The position numbers and the translations under genes are program-made. The notes under the pieces were generated by a model, which was not told where the DNA came from, did not search any database, and worked only from the letters and a program-made list of their open reading frames with translations. Positions 44,600 through 57,600 of a stretch of DNA of 64,000 nucleotides are shown one piece after another. The DNA comes from Isoetes taiwanensis. Lineage: Eukaryota > Streptophyta > Lycopodiopsida > Isoetales > Isoetaceae. The DNA lies in contig JAJEKV010000039.1 of NCBI GenBank assembly GCA_021234155.1, positions 64,001 to 128,000 on the forward strand, in the 5' to 3' direction. Position 1 is the first letter of the stretch. Every line of letters starts with the position of its first letter.

Positions 44600-45475
44600 A
44601 TGTCGATATGTGTAGATTAAGTCTATGTGTAGTTAAGATTAATCTACGCATGCAACCTATGCTAGGTATGGGTCGCATGCGTGTGACCGATGATGAGACC
44701 ACTACGGTGATCTCTAGGGCGTGGTGTAATGTCAATGTAGGCATGACCGCATTTTCGCTTGGGCGAGTGGAAGATAGATTAGAAAGTCTACTGTCCCCAC
44801 GGAAGTAGACGACCTCGAAGAAAGGAGGTCATGAAGGAATGCACTGATAGGAAAAGCACCTCTAGCCCCATATTTGCTTTGATAGGAGGAATCAGGCCTT
44901 CACGCCCCATATACGGGAAGGACCTATCCTCCACGCTGGGCAACTAGGGTGTAGGCATGAGCGGCATATAGGCATATAGGCGCCGTCTCCACGGCCATAA
45001 TGGAAGATTCACCCTCTTCCTACGCCGGGAGATTAGCCATGCATCCATGTAGATAGGTGGGGTGGTCACCATATAACCAAAATTTTATTAATAATTAATT
45101 AATGATACTAACGTAGTGTCGACCTGCAGGCCAATAGAGCGCTCCGGAGGGCAAGGAGGTCGAGCTACGAAGACTTGCAACACAAATTTTGTTGCAATGT
45201 GTTGCAAGGAATGAAGAGGACCTCGGACCTTAATCTTAATTTTGATAAACTTAATTGTTATGTTAAGTGAATTATTGAGTAACCTGTTTTAATGGTGTAT
45301 GAATTGATAAGTTATTTCATAATATAATGGCGCGATAATGTCCTAAAAATATTACCTTTAAGGTAATCTTAATAAATGTGTAAGTATTATAGTAATTATC
45401 TTATGTATCAGGTTGATTGCAGGTTAGGATGATCCCAAGGTGGGGAGACCCACGATGCTGCGGACAGCATCATTT
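44600..45475 (+). other. 3' untranslated region of the chromovirus
   Basis: No coding sequence recognised. A decoy polypurine word (CCCAAGGTGGGGAGACC) lies at about 45434-45450, about 40 bases before the true one, and may be a duplication. Confidence 0.5.
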
Positions 45476-45489
45476 CAAGGTGGGGAGAA
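45476..45489 (+). other. Polypurine tract
   Basis: CAAGGTGGGGAGAA lies immediately before the 3' LTR and would serve as primer for plus-strand DNA. Confidence 0.85.
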
Positions 45490-47151
45490 TGTGACGTTCC
45501 AGGACAGTATACCGTCCCAGGACGTATACTGTACTGCCTCGTCACGCGTACACGCCACCCCGACTGACGTGTACGCCAACGTGTAGCTAGGTTAGTAGCC
45601 TAGGGGGCAACGTGTAAGGAGTGTGCAATTATTAATGTGCACATTCATTAATGTGCACATTCACTTAGGTGCACATTTCCCCATATGGCCACTTGATACC
45701 AAGTGGGCCACACCCATAGGTGCAATTAATGTGCACATTCTCCAATGTGCACATTCATTAATGTGCACACATTTCCATGTGGGCACATTTGGCCACCTAA
45801 GCCTTAAAGGCAAGTGGGCCAATTTCCAATTATCCCACATGCCAAAAGGGGATAATTGGAAACCCTAGCCACCCCCCCTTGTCTATATAGGGTGGGAAAC
45901 CCTAACTTGCCCATTTTCGTTTCTAGGGGCTTTAGAACTGTTTTGGGCTGCCTCAAACAGCCAAAACCGCCTCCCAGAACTTCTGCACGGAGAATTGCAC
46001 CCTTTAGTTTCCATTGATTCGAAAGCGTTTCAAATAGGATGGTCGAGCTCAGTCGAGGAGCCCCTCAAGAATCGGTATTGAGCCAATTAGATAGTCTAAA
46101 CCCTATTTGGGTCCATAGAATCGGTGGGTTTAGCCTCTTAGATTGCCCATAGCAGCTCTCTAGATCTCTAGATAGCGATTCTAACTAAAGAACCTAACTC
46201 TATGTTGTAGATTAGATCTAGTTCTTTAGTTCTCTCAGAAGTATATGGATGAGGTATCTCTATGAACTCCTTGTATTGGGAAGGGGGTAGAGACCTAAAG
46301 CTTTGTAGTTGATGCTCCTAGAGTAGCCTCTCTAGCACACCGTAGATTCGCCTGTGCACAAGAACCACACCCGGTTGTGGGTGAAGGGGCCAGGGCCCGC
46401 TAAGAAGGAGGTTCATGTCCCGACTCTTGAACGATCCCTCCGGTGTGTAAAGCCTACCGAGGGATCATTGTGACTAGGTCGATGGCTTGCCACCGCTGCG
46501 TGTGGGCAAGGCATGGGCTCGACACCGTGAAGTGGTGTTCACTTTCCAGTGGGTTCAACCGAATACGGGCGGTGGCCCTCTAGTCACCTTGAGTCGAGAT
46601 GTAGATCTCGGAGGGAGTGATCCCTACGCCCCCATCGGAATCGGGAAGATGAGCCCGTGAATAGCCCTTTTGGCTATGCATCCGACTGGCTCTGATCAGT
46701 CCCCGACACTTTTCACCCACTCGCAAAGTGTGCACGGGGAGGGCGGATGGAGTGGACAACCCTATGCCATGTTCATATGCCGGTAAATCCATTGCCATGA
46801 ATTCTGTCTGCAATGAACTCTGGAGACCCAAGCCGTCAGTCATCCCCTTGAGTCTGAGCCTTGGATAGGATTCCCCGTATGTATTGTGCTCACCTTGTTT
46901 ATGCAGATGTGATGGACCACCCTTCGAGGTGGATATGTGCTTATGTTATGTACTGACATGTATGTTTACGCTTCCGCAGCTAGGTAGGCCCTGAGGGAGG
47001 CGGGGTAAAATGACCCCTTCACTCTTCCCACTGGAACCCGTCATGGTTGCAGTGTCATGTGGAGGGCCCTGTATCGGCCCGGAGCTGGTATGGGGGATGA
47101 ACTCCTGTTTGTATACGGTGAGGGCACCGTATGCGAGTAGGGGACGTCACA
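45490..47151 (+). repeat. 3' LTR
   Basis: 1,662 bp with TG..CA ends, followed by CCGTA. The first ~430 bp are essentially identical to the 5' LTR. From about 45,930 to 46,800 there are many small indels, mostly where the 5' LTR has CAG or CTG and this copy has CG. Confidence 0.93.
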
Positions 47152-47156
47152 CCGTA

Positions 47157-47361
47157 TATGATAGGTACATCCCTCGGGGACTCTGCATCATCTTCTCAGC
47201 AAATGCGATCGGACTATGATCAATTTGAGGTTCGAGATGGACTCATGTTCCTTGATGGGCTTCTGTATGTGCCAGATGGTGCTTTGAGGCTTCAAGTTCT
47301 CCAGGCTTGCCATCTCGGAGCTCGACCAGCCACTGCATTCGTGGTCTCAAGTCTTTTCTAA
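47157..47361 (+). pseudogene. Older Ty3/gypsy integrase fragment at the insertion site
   Basis: SDYDQFEVRDGLMFLDGLLYVPDG and RLQVLQACHLGA match the H2C2 zinc-finger entry region of a different gypsy integrase. Only about 60 codons remain. The large chromovirus starts directly upstream, so it inserted into or beside this older copy; no continuation is seen on the other side at 33,364. Confidence 0.7.
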
Positions 47362-48187
47362 TAGAAAGAAAGAACTTTGTCATTTGCCGACAACTGAACT
47401 CACATCACTAGAGTGGATTCTCTATTGTTTCTTGTCATTATATAGCCTCTCTTATTAGTAGCATTTATAAAACAAAGAAGAATATTTATAGTTGCTTTTG
47501 AAATGATAAAGCACATTTTTAGTATGCTTATTGAACACCCTCCTCTCCCTTCCTTTCCGCCTTTTCCAATCATAAACAACTTCTGATGCTTATCACTAAC
47601 TCAATCATTGAGTTTTTTTTGTTAGTAAAGTAACGTACGTAAGGATATAGTTCTTGTTAGATGAAGCTTCATATTCATGGGCCATATTGGCAAGTGGCTG
47701 TAATCTAATCCAAAATATTAATTAAAGAAGTCCCGGCCCACTAGCGGTAGAGATCTAATGCAGAATAATAGAAGTTGCTTTTGAATGGAATACTGCTTTT
47801 GACCTCGTACATGACAACTGTGCAAGGATAAGGGCAAAAAGACTCTACTTTATTCGAGCTAAACTGCTTAAACTCAAACATAAGTACCACCAAGATGCAA
47901 CCTTAGTTAGTAGTACTTTTGAGTTCTAATCAAACATATCGAAGTTGAATTTTAAAGTACATCCTTCTGTATTCAAACGTCAGGTGAAGTTGACTGTGTG
48001 TTGGAGGGACTTTTTTCTTCGTTTTTAGTTTAAAATATTGCAATGCACATGAGCCCTCTCAACTACAGACAAGTCCTTGGAAAGATTTCAGAAACTTCTT
48101 CATGCTAGTTGGATAAATAGCTAATGACCATCATCTTCTTAGAAGCATTAAGGTCTCAGATTAAGGTTGACCAACAAGCCCTTTTTG
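47362..48187. other. Intergenic / 3' flank of lipoxygenase gene
   Basis: No gene. It should contain the polyadenylation region of the minus-strand lipoxygenase. Confidence 0.4.
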
Positions 48188-51100
48188 TTACACGGAGATG
48201 CTATTTGGGACACCACGAGCAGTGATTCCTGGACCAGATTTGGGACAAAACAATTCATACGGAGGCACCCCAGCTCCATGTCTATTCTTAAGTTTAGGGT
48301 CGTTATTTCTTGCTGAGATCACCGCCTCTAAGCTCTCAATTTCATGAGAGAATTTTTGGAATGCCTTTAATACTTCATTGTCATTTGTCCAATTGCGTTG
48401 AGTCCTTGTTCCTAGATATTCTTCATCTGAAGAATGTGTTGAAAGAGCTTCTAGTGCAGCCATAACTGTGGTTGCCTGAACCTGACTTGGAAGTGTTCCT
48501 AAGTAATGTTTCTGAGGGTTTTGGAGGAAGCGCTTGTACTCTATGTCACCTTCCTCAGGGATCAGTTTTCTTGTCAAGCATGGGAGATTAGGAACGTAAC
48601 CTGCATAGAAAAACTGGCCAAAGTTGACACCAGTATGGTGTCCTGCTGCAATCCAGATTATTGTGGTCAGTATTTGACTTAAATCTTCCTTGTTCTTTAG
48701 ACTAGGCCACCATGGTTCATCTTTCTTGTCACGATGCCCTTGAGTTCTTATCTCTGTCCACCAATTCTGAAGCTCAACGTCATTGATTACAGTCTCAGGG
48801 TCCCTATAGTACAATGAGACATAGGTTTCTACCCAGGATTTAATGCTAGACCATACAAGAAGTCCATCTGCTGCATACGGATAGTCCTCAAGTACAAGAC
48901 GCAATCCATGTGGTGCAGAAGGATCTTCTACAGCCATACCTCTGTACATACATTCCAAGTTAGCCATCTTTAATTATAATGGTGCCACAAATAAACTGAT
49001 TATGCAGATATTACAACCAACCTCTTGATCAAATCTGCAGGCAATCCCTCTTTGTCAAAGCGCCACTCAGCTGCATAAGCTGCAGAACTCATTTCCAATG
49101 CATATTGGCCTGGAGTAAAGCACTTCTCTATGATGCCATCTACACTAATCAGTGTTTGTCTTGCAGCTCCATTAATATCCAGGGTGTATCTTAAATGTGG
49201 AAGAAGCAACTTATATATAGGGTGCATGGTACTCAATTGTCTATGAGTGGCAATCACATAAGGCTCCATGCAGGCATGAGCTCTCAACCTATAACCTCGA
49301 ACAAGTCAATCCAATCAGTTTATTCTTGACCAAGCCAGATGTATAAAAATTCTTGCTTATGAGAAATATATACCAGTGACAAACAAGCTGGTGATATCCA
49401 CAGTGATTATTGCTGACATGAGTTTTTGCAAGCTGCCACAACCAATTAATGGTTGGCTCGTGTCCTGGACACATTACTCTTTTACTTCCTTGGGGCCTAG
49501 TTTCTGAAGGAGGTAAGCTTAACTCTATTGCGATAGGCCTGAGGATCCCTGCTTTGTCTGAATACAATATTGTCCTGGTGGCATAGGTTTTACGCCCATC
49601 AAGTGCATTGATTCTCTCAACAAATGGCATGAAAATATCGTAGTAGTCAACTATGAACAGTTTCTCCTTCGCAATTGCCTGCAAGAAGTAAAGATTATAA
49701 ACAACACAGATACAACCCACACTTCTAGGACGTTGAATATGAAGCAGTGCTACCTCTTCGACTGTTAGCCCCTCAAGAGATGGTAACAAATGCTCCTCCT
49801 TAAGGGCTGACATTTTAAGCCCATATGTCTCATCTAACTGACTGACTGGAGGAAATTCCTGTAAGTCTCAAAAGTTAGGTCAACGAAGGGAAAAAATTTA
49901 TAGTCCCTATTTCTGTTTAGGATCTTACTGTGAGCCTTCTAATTCTCAATGGGTTAATACCACATAGCATTTGACGCCCAAATTCAGAATCTCTCATCCA
50001 AGCAAACTTGTCTCCTGCAGTTGAAAATATTAGATAAAGGATCTATATATATTCTATACAGATAAGAGATCATTTCAGAATCAGCTGTCTTATTTGCAAG
50101 TACTTACTGTGAAGCAACTCAGGCACTGGAAATTGCAAAAGATGAGATACGCCTTTTCTAGAACTGATAACTTGTTTTATGGTTCCTGGAATAGGTAGAA
50201 AGTCCCAAATGGTTTTATCCGCATCATCGTAAGTAGTTAGTTCAAGGCCTTCATGGTAGAGACGGTCGATATCAGAAAAGCTTTGAAACTGCTTTGGAGC
50301 CTCTCTGAAGTGATTGACTATTGCTGGAACAAGCCTGTTAATGATACCCTTCATTCTACCAACAGCAATATATTGAGCTTTAATCTGGTCGAAGTCCTCG
50401 TCTCTAGGAACATAAATCTTGTCCAGCAATGGTAATCTGGTCTCACAGGTAGCATCTGCATGGTGCATTAAGTAATAAGCCCAAGTGGAGTACTAACTTT
50501 TGATGCTTTAATCTTCGTAATGACATGAATGGACATGGTGATTTTAACAGATAACTTTGTAGAATATTTATGATTGCATGGTGATGTTTGCCAAAACCAT
50601 CAAAGTTGGATAGTGACATCGATTCTAATCAGTTGCAGCTGCATAATTTTCTAAAACTTCAAAACTATCTGATCAGAAAAGCTGGCTTTCACGAAGACAC
50701 ATAAACCCTAGCAATGCTCTTAAAGACCTGAAATCAATCTGAATAACAAAACGCACCATTTTTGCAGGGAGGTCGGCCAGTTCTGCAGCGGCGAGGATAT
50801 GGATGCTTTTTAGATCCTCCAAGGGTAGGGCGGATAGAGTTTGGTCCCTTATTAGGATCGCCCAGATCATTATAGACATCATAGTCGTAAACACGTTCCC
50901 ATTTCTTGCGCAAACCCTTGCCAGTTCCTCTCAGAGCTCTGAGCTCAGCTTCTCGCAAATCCTTCAGCCCTTCCGGAGTTTCAGAGGGCAAATACACCTA
51001 CCATAGCCATGGCCACCATTCTGTCATTCCATGGAAAAAAAAAACTAAAAGTTCAAGGCTCTCATGGTTACCTGATTTGAGAAGAAGACCCTTTTTGCTT

Positions 51101-51865
51101 CGGTGTTTTCTTGAGTATGAATCCACGAATAGCAGGAAAAATTGATCGGCGCTTTGGTTGCACCAGAGATGGAGATTGTCTCCAGAAAGAATTCATGTCT
51201 GAGCTTATTTACCACCACCACAGCTCTGGGTATTCCAAAACTAGGATCAGTCTTGAATTCTGTTGTAAAACTAAGCTCATCCGGTTTTAGATTGCCGTCC
51301 AAAACACGGGTTTGAAGCGTAACCTCTTGGCTCCGTTTCCCTAACCCAGTTTCTGGAAAATGGGTTCGTAAGTTAAAATCAAAACCCACCAAAACAGAGC
51401 TTACATAAACGCTGAACAAAATAGAGGGTTTTTCTTACTTGGGTCTATTTCGCAGCTAACAAGCTGCAAAACAATCTTTCGGGCTACAGGGTCGGCAAGA
51501 ATGGACTCTACCCCTTCCAAGACAGAGTCTGTCATGCTCAGAGTTGGGCTTTTCTTAATCGTTACTACGGCTTTCAGAGAAAAAGATCTGCCCGTATTCG
51601 TCCGGTTCAGCACAACTGATTCTGTTGTCGAAATACTGCTTCTTGCAGAGCGTAAAGCAGTGCCTCGATTCCCATTTCTCTTCAGCACACATTTGTGCCT
51701 CTGTTTGCTTGAAAAGACGAGCAGATTGGCAGATTCTGGAGCTAAACGGGAAGATCTTGAAGCCAAGGAACTGCTGGATGGAGGTATATTAACAATTTGC
51801 AGCCGATTCAGGACCTTTGCCTGAGATACATGCGCCATAGCTCCAATGGAACCAAAACAACACAC
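48188..51865 (-). CDS. LOX: Plastid-type lipoxygenase (LOX), nine exons
   Basis: Exons (minus) are 51838-51439, 51352-51072, 50997-50757, 50455-50108, 50014-49929, 49858-49754, 49678-49374, 49288-49022 and 48941-48188, all with GT..AG introns. They sum to 2,787 bases = 928 aa. An upstream in-frame Met at 51865 would add nine residues. Residues 1 to ~75 are Ser/Arg-rich and resemble a chloroplast transit peptide. A PLAT domain (~85-230) and the catalytic domain follow. Key sites: YHQLVCHW (two iron-binding His, end of exon 7), HHTGVNFG (His and Asn ligands, exon 9) and the C-terminal GVPNSISV, whose terminal carboxylate binds iron. The usual last residue is Ile; here it is Val. It oxygenates linolenic/linoleic acid in the oxylipin and jasmonate pathway; 13- versus 9-specificity is not settled. 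Confidence 0.95.
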
Positions 51866-52889
51866 AGAGCAGAAATTGAGCTCCAGGGATGGAGAAAAAA
51901 TAGATCAGAATTATTTTTACGACATTCCCAAAATCAGATTCAATGGATGTTGATCTGCGAATTTGAGCTGATGACTAGAAATTCCACCGAGGCAAAGCAG
52001 ATGAAATTCCAGGAGATGTGGTGCTGCTGGAACTGCAATTTGCCTATATGCACGTGTATTTCGTTCTGATAACTTTCATAGACTCCCCAGAATTTTCGAT
52101 ATCATAAAGTAGATGCCGGGCATTTCCGGTCAAAATTTTGTAAAAATAATGCAAAATTTGGCATTGGAGGTTTTTTCATTAACAATCTTGTAAGTACAAA
52201 TAAAGAGTGGCTCTGCTAGATGATCCGAGACGATCAGGACCATTTAAAGTTCTAGTGCATGAGATCTTGCCATGCTGGCTCCTTGATTATGGGTGGAGAT
52301 CTTGGACGTAAAATGTCCTGGCTTGTAAAATGTGTTGATTATCCCTTGGTCATCAGTCAAAACGTATGCAGGCGTAAAGCTCGGAGACAAAATGAGGGCT
52401 GCACACGATTGTTTACAATTTCACAATTATATTACATGTTCACTCCCTCGCCTAAGGTGGAGGAACATTCAAACCTATCTTAAATTCAATGGTGTCAAAC
52501 ATCCCAATGACGTCTTATGACGTCAGACATCCCAATGGCATCAAAGCATATGACTCTGGTCCTAGGATTGCAACATTTGGCACCTGCCAACCATCGGACG
52601 GCTGAAATTTTCCTCCCCCAGCTATTACTTTGAAGAAGGTATGCCTGCAGGCCCTTATGCGAGGTAAGGGGCAGGCTAACCCCCTTACCACACTTTTATT
52701 TATGGCGCAATTAGTTTGGCTATCTATTATTACACTATATGGCCCCAATAGTACGCACTACACGCCACAACTCGTCGCTACAATTCCTAGTTTGTTTATG
52801 AACCACTAATAGTTTTATCTTACTATCAACTCTAATATCGATTTGATTATATGAAATTGGTGACATACATCATAGGTCATGTACAACAA
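51866..52889. other. Lipoxygenase promoter side and intergenic DNA
   Basis: No further gene. A 90-codon plus frame (51797-52069) overlaps the LOX start and is taken as chance. No convincing TATA box was pinned for LOX. Confidence 0.4.
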
Positions 52890-52905
52890 GTCATCAAGAA
52901 GCATG
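52890..52905 (+). repeat. Left 16-bp target duplication of the LINE
   Basis: GTCATCAAGAAGCATG is repeated exactly at 58140-58155, on the far side of the LINE. Confidence 0.9.
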
Positions 52906-53003
52906 TTTGTGGTTGCGTTGAAAAGCCTGTTCTGAGGGCTTTCTGAGGTGTACAGCATCAGCACCTTTGCTACGGATTTCAATCCCGGATTTAGCCGTTT
53001 CTT

Positions 53004-54380
53004 ATGTTGGCCATGATGGCTTCCTCATCTAGAACACATGCACAAGCTTTTGCTTCAATCTCTGACCGGAGTCTGGTAATCAGTGATAATCCTTTCACTT
53101 TGGCTCTCCAGTCAGGCTTTGATCAAGTTGCTGGTGCTCCAGATCTTTCTTCTTCTGATTTTCCTGAATTGCCATCTAGATCTGTTGCTACACCTCCTCA
53201 CCCGTCGGCATGGAAGCCTTCCACATCTGGTGAGGGTATATCTCGAATGCACTAGTGAATGGATCAAGAAGGACGTCTCTTCTGCAGTGGCAGCATCTCG
53301 CATTTCCAGTGCTATTGACCTTATGGTCCATGATAACAGGAAAGATCTCAGTAATCTTCTAGGGGAGCTTAAGGCAAGGGAGTCTCAATTGAACCTTCAG
53401 TTGCCTCCAGTGGATGTGTTCTATCAGGCAGATGTGTGTAAGAATACTCTTCAGGCATCAGGTTATGGCGTGGCAGAGATTGATCATGAATTGCATAAAA
53501 AGTGTATTGGCAATCTTGTCTCTTCAGCTGTGGTGGCAGATTATACTGGTGCTTATCTGGATTCTAGGAATTGGCTACTGGTTGACAGGCAATCTTCGCA
53601 GAATTGGGCTACCTGCTTACCGCACATCGAAGATGTTGGATAAGAGGTTCTTTTTAATTGTGTTTTGATGATGCGGATGCTGTGGATAAGCTTGTGGCTC
53701 ATAGTGTAGATCCGATGTGGAGCGACTATATCTTATATCAACCATACTCTCCTGGCTTTACTCCTGGTATGTTGACTGCTGTCAAAATGCCCTGCTGGTT
53801 TTCAATTCCCAACTTGCCTCCTGATCTTCTATTGTCTGAGTTTCTCATTAATATTGCTAATGCTTTGGGCAAACACCTGTCCTATTCTATAGTCGATGGT
53901 GCCAAGATATGTGTGACTCTCCCACGTGGTCGTGCCTTACCTGACTGTGGTGTTGTTAAAAGTGGCCCTCTGTTTTTCAAATTTGGATTGGAACTACTTA
54001 ATAGTCCTCAACTCGCCTTGCTCTTTCCCCACCTTGCCATGTTTGACAACTTTCGAGTCCAAAGAGATCAGCCTATGCCAATCCCCATCACACCTCCAGC
54101 TCCATATGCTGATGTTCCTTCTTCGCCCCCTCCATATTTAGGTTCTTCCCCTCAGGCTAAAGGGAGGGAGAACATTGATGCCCATGTAGTTGTGTCTCAA
54201 ACCAGCCCATTCTTCGGTGTTCTAAGTGATGCCTCAAGAGAAGCTGCAAAAATTTCAAGAGGCCCAAGAGCGTAGGGAGCAAGATGGGTGGCAAAACGTG
54301 AATCTGAAGAAGGCTGCCAGGAATAAGTATTTGCAGTCTATCTCTCAAAGCCGCAAGTTCTGGTGGATAATATAAATGGA
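53004..54380 (+). pseudogene. LINE ORF1 (DUF4283-type), frameshifted
   Basis: Pieces: 53004-53255 (start MASSSRTHAQAFASISDRSL), 53240-53643, then 53658-54275 with YSPGFTPGMLTAVKMPCWFSIPNLPPDLL...INIANALGKHLSY, the DUF4283-like domain. A Pro-rich segment (PITPPAPYADVPSSPPPYLG) precedes the C-terminal piece, which continues in another frame to about 54374. The copy at 63530-64000 keeps the frame open at the place where this one breaks (about 54234). It is an RNA-binding chaperone by analogy with LINE ORF1. Confidence 0.75.
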
Positions 54381-54668
54381 AGGGTGGGGGGGGGCTCGCC
54401 CTTGCCAAGTGTGCCTAAATGTACAAACAATCTGTTATGTCTTCACCTTCTCCAGAAGTGACTAGACATAATGGGAGGGTGGAGCAGAGAGGAAGCTCGC
54501 CCTCGCCAAAATTAATGGCAGACACGATGGAAGGGTGGAACAGAGCAAAAACTCCCCCTTGCCAAGTTTGAAATTGCAATGGGCTGATTTACCAGTTGAT
54601 ACTTGTGACATGGAGGTTACAGAGATTGAGATAATGGGAATGGAAATTGAACGTCAATCCTTGAACAC

Positions 54669-57600
54669 ATGAACATACTCTCATGGAATGTCCGGGGCAT
54701 AGCTTCTTCCCCTCGCAAGAGAAGCTGCCTAGCTTTGTATCTTGAGAAGTTATCTGCTGATTCCTATTGCCTTCAAGAACATAAATGTTGTAGAGGTGAT
54801 ATACAAAAGTTGGTTGGCTTGTTTGGTTCTCAATATAATGTCCTTGTCTCTTCTCGCCGGCTCCTTTAAAGGCTGGTGTGCTTACAAAGATGGAAGTCAT
54901 CCATCAATATCACTTTCACAATAAGACGGATGCCTTTAGGCGATGGATTAATGTCAAGTGGAAGGATCAAGTCGAGAATGAGGTTTGGTTAGCATTTATC
55001 GCTAATGAATGCAAGTCAAAGAGGGGCTTTATGGGCTGCATTGAGAAGCAAACTATGTAGACTTGGCCATGGTGTAGCTTGGTTGTTTGTGGTTGAACTT
55101 GAGACTGACAGGAGCGGAACGGGGTCGGCAGTGGTGTAAGGTTTTGAACGTGATCAGTGGTGCGCCTCCTTCATGACTGTGGGCTTACAGAAATTGAAGG
55201 CGATCCATCTTTTACCTGGTGTAATGGCCGGATTGGTCTTGGTAGGGCATATGCTCGTCATGATAGAGGGTATTTCAATGCTCATGCTTTGCTCATAAAC
55301 TCTCAAATTTCCGTGAGGTATAACCTTTTGGATGGTTCTATCTCTGATCACTATCCTCAACTTTTCTCCTGCAATGTGGCTAGTTGTCATAGACCAACTA
55401 GAACTTATTTCAAGTTTAATGTCACGTTCTTGGAGAATGTGGAATTTCAAACTCGCTATCAGCATGCTTAATCCCAAGCATTTTCCTCTAGAAGAGGCAT
55501 GGCTGGTCTAGTTGCAGCTCTTTCTGCTGTTAAGTCTCTCGCTAAATAATGGAGCAGAGTTTGAGCATTAGAGACAAGAGAGCAACTCTCTACATTGTAT
55601 AGTGAACTTGCAAGTTGTTGTCCTCATGTTCCTTCTGATGCAGCCAGAGAAAAACTAGTCCTTTCACAAATTAAACTGCTGGAAAATGAGCAGGTTCAGC
55701 ATGCTCGAGTGAAAGCTGGTTTTCAATGGTTCAAAGATGGGGATAGGTGTACTCGCTTTTTCTTTGCAGCATCCGAAAGGAGAAGGCAGGCAACATCTGT
55801 TCATCCCTCCAGCTTCTTGATGGCTCTCTCATCTCTGATCCAGTGCAACTCAAGCAATATCTTTTTTATCATCTCTCTTCCTTCTTTTCTCAGCACCCCA
55901 TGCCATTCCAGGAGGATATGCAGACTATTGTGTTGTCTAAGGTACATCCAATTATTTCCACTGAGAAAAGGAGGTTACTTGAATCGAATATCACAAGAGA
56001 GGACTTGAAGGAGGTTGTGTTTCATTTGAAGCATGATAAATGTCCTGATCTTGACGGCTTCCCTATTGAGTTCTTTCAAGCGTGCTGGCCTTGGCTCAAC
56101 AATGATGTCTATGCTGCTTTTGTGACTAGTGTCGGCGTGGTCTACGGTGCTTTTTCAAGGTGAGCCATCCCAAATCTTTGCTGTTGCTCGGGGGATCCAG
56201 GGTTGTCCCTTGGCTCCCTTGCTCTTCACTATTGCTGTAGAAGTGTTGTCTCAACTCTTTGATGTTGCAGCTCGAGAAGTTCTCATCCAGGGTCTACCCA
56301 TGCTGGACGGTTCTCAAGAGGTGTGTAATCAGTATGCTACTGACACTTTTCTTTTTCTTATGGCCAATGATGAAAACCTACATAATGCTAAGCTGCTCCT
56401 AGATATTGTCCTTGGCCTCTGGGGTTCTTGTGAATTGGAGAAAGTGTACTGCTCTATGGACACTGGATAGTGATGTTCCCCCTTGTATTCTTGACTACCC
56501 CTGGACGGTGCTTCCAACCCACAAAACTTTTGGGCATTCCTGTGGGGATGCATGTTTTGCACCTCATATGCTTGGGATGAGATCATTAAAGGTCTTGAAA
56601 AACATCCGCTTACGGTGGAAGGTGGCTAAGTTATCCCCGCATGGTAGGACCACGCTTGCAAGATCCACCCTTAACAACACCCATATCTATATGGCATCTA
56701 TCTTCTTGGCTCCTCAATGTAAGATGAATGAGACCGTGTGTATTGTCGAATTTCATCCGGGGTGGTACATCGAAGGTGTTGTTGTTAAGGTATCCCGGGC
56801 TAAGTGCATCAAGCCTAAAGGCACCGGTGGCCTTGGAATGTTGGACTTCATTCGCCAAAGTCGGGTCATGATCTCAAAGTTCATTTGGAGGCTTCTCCTC
56901 AATAAAGATGACTCTTTTGGCTTAAGGTTGGTGCGACAATCACTTCTCGCATTGTCTCCCCTTTCACAAGACATCTATCAAGCCTAGTCTTCCATGGGCC
57001 TTGTTGTACCCTCTGCATCCATATCCAAATGCTTCCATTCCTTAAAGGTCTATTTGCGTCCTGGAATGCGGTTAGATCCTTATTCCATGTTAATCCCCAA
57101 GCTTGTGCTTCATTGTCAATGTCATGCTTTGTGGCTTCTCTTGCAAGGTACGATGATCGGCATCCTTTATGTGCACTTGTACATCCAAAGACCCAACGGC
57201 GTTGCGCTAGGCTGGGGTTTTAATGATTGCAACTTGGTATGATTCCGGGTCATCTTTTGTCATGGGAGGCTTTTTAGACGAGATTTCTCGTTATACGATG
57301 GGATCGGCAAATCACGGCCGGGATGGTCGATGTTTTGCCATCCATTGTGCAGCAACCACAGGCTGATGCGCCTATTTGGATCTGTGATGCATGTGTTAAG
57401 TCAGACAAGTTTGTTTCTTCCACGTACAGGCTGCTTTTGGATTGTCAGCCTCTCCCCCCATCCCAGCACTGGCATCTTCAGGTTCCTCAACCACAGTGAA
57501 AAAAGTGTTTGGATGTGGACATGCGATAAATTGCTCCATCCTAAAGTGTCAGCGCTGCGATGGCAAATTCTCCATAGATGTGTTCGAGTGAATGTCTTGG

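Larger units (their letters stand above)
33365..47151 (+). mobile_element. Complete 13.8-kb Ty3/gypsy chromovirus with H3-like leader ORF
   Basis: Two ~1.66-kb LTRs with 8-bp inverted ends (TGTGACGT..ACGTCACA) are flanked by the 5-bp duplication CCGTA (33360-33364 and 47152-47156). The internal order is primer site, long leader with an H3-like region, pre-gag ORF, gag, protease, reverse transcriptase, RNase H, integrase, chromodomain-like C-terminus, polypurine tract. Integrase after RT and a chromodomain place it in the chromovirus lineage. Coding regions carry many frameshifts. The insertion broke, or landed beside, an older gypsy integrase fragment (47190-47350). Confidence 0.92.
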
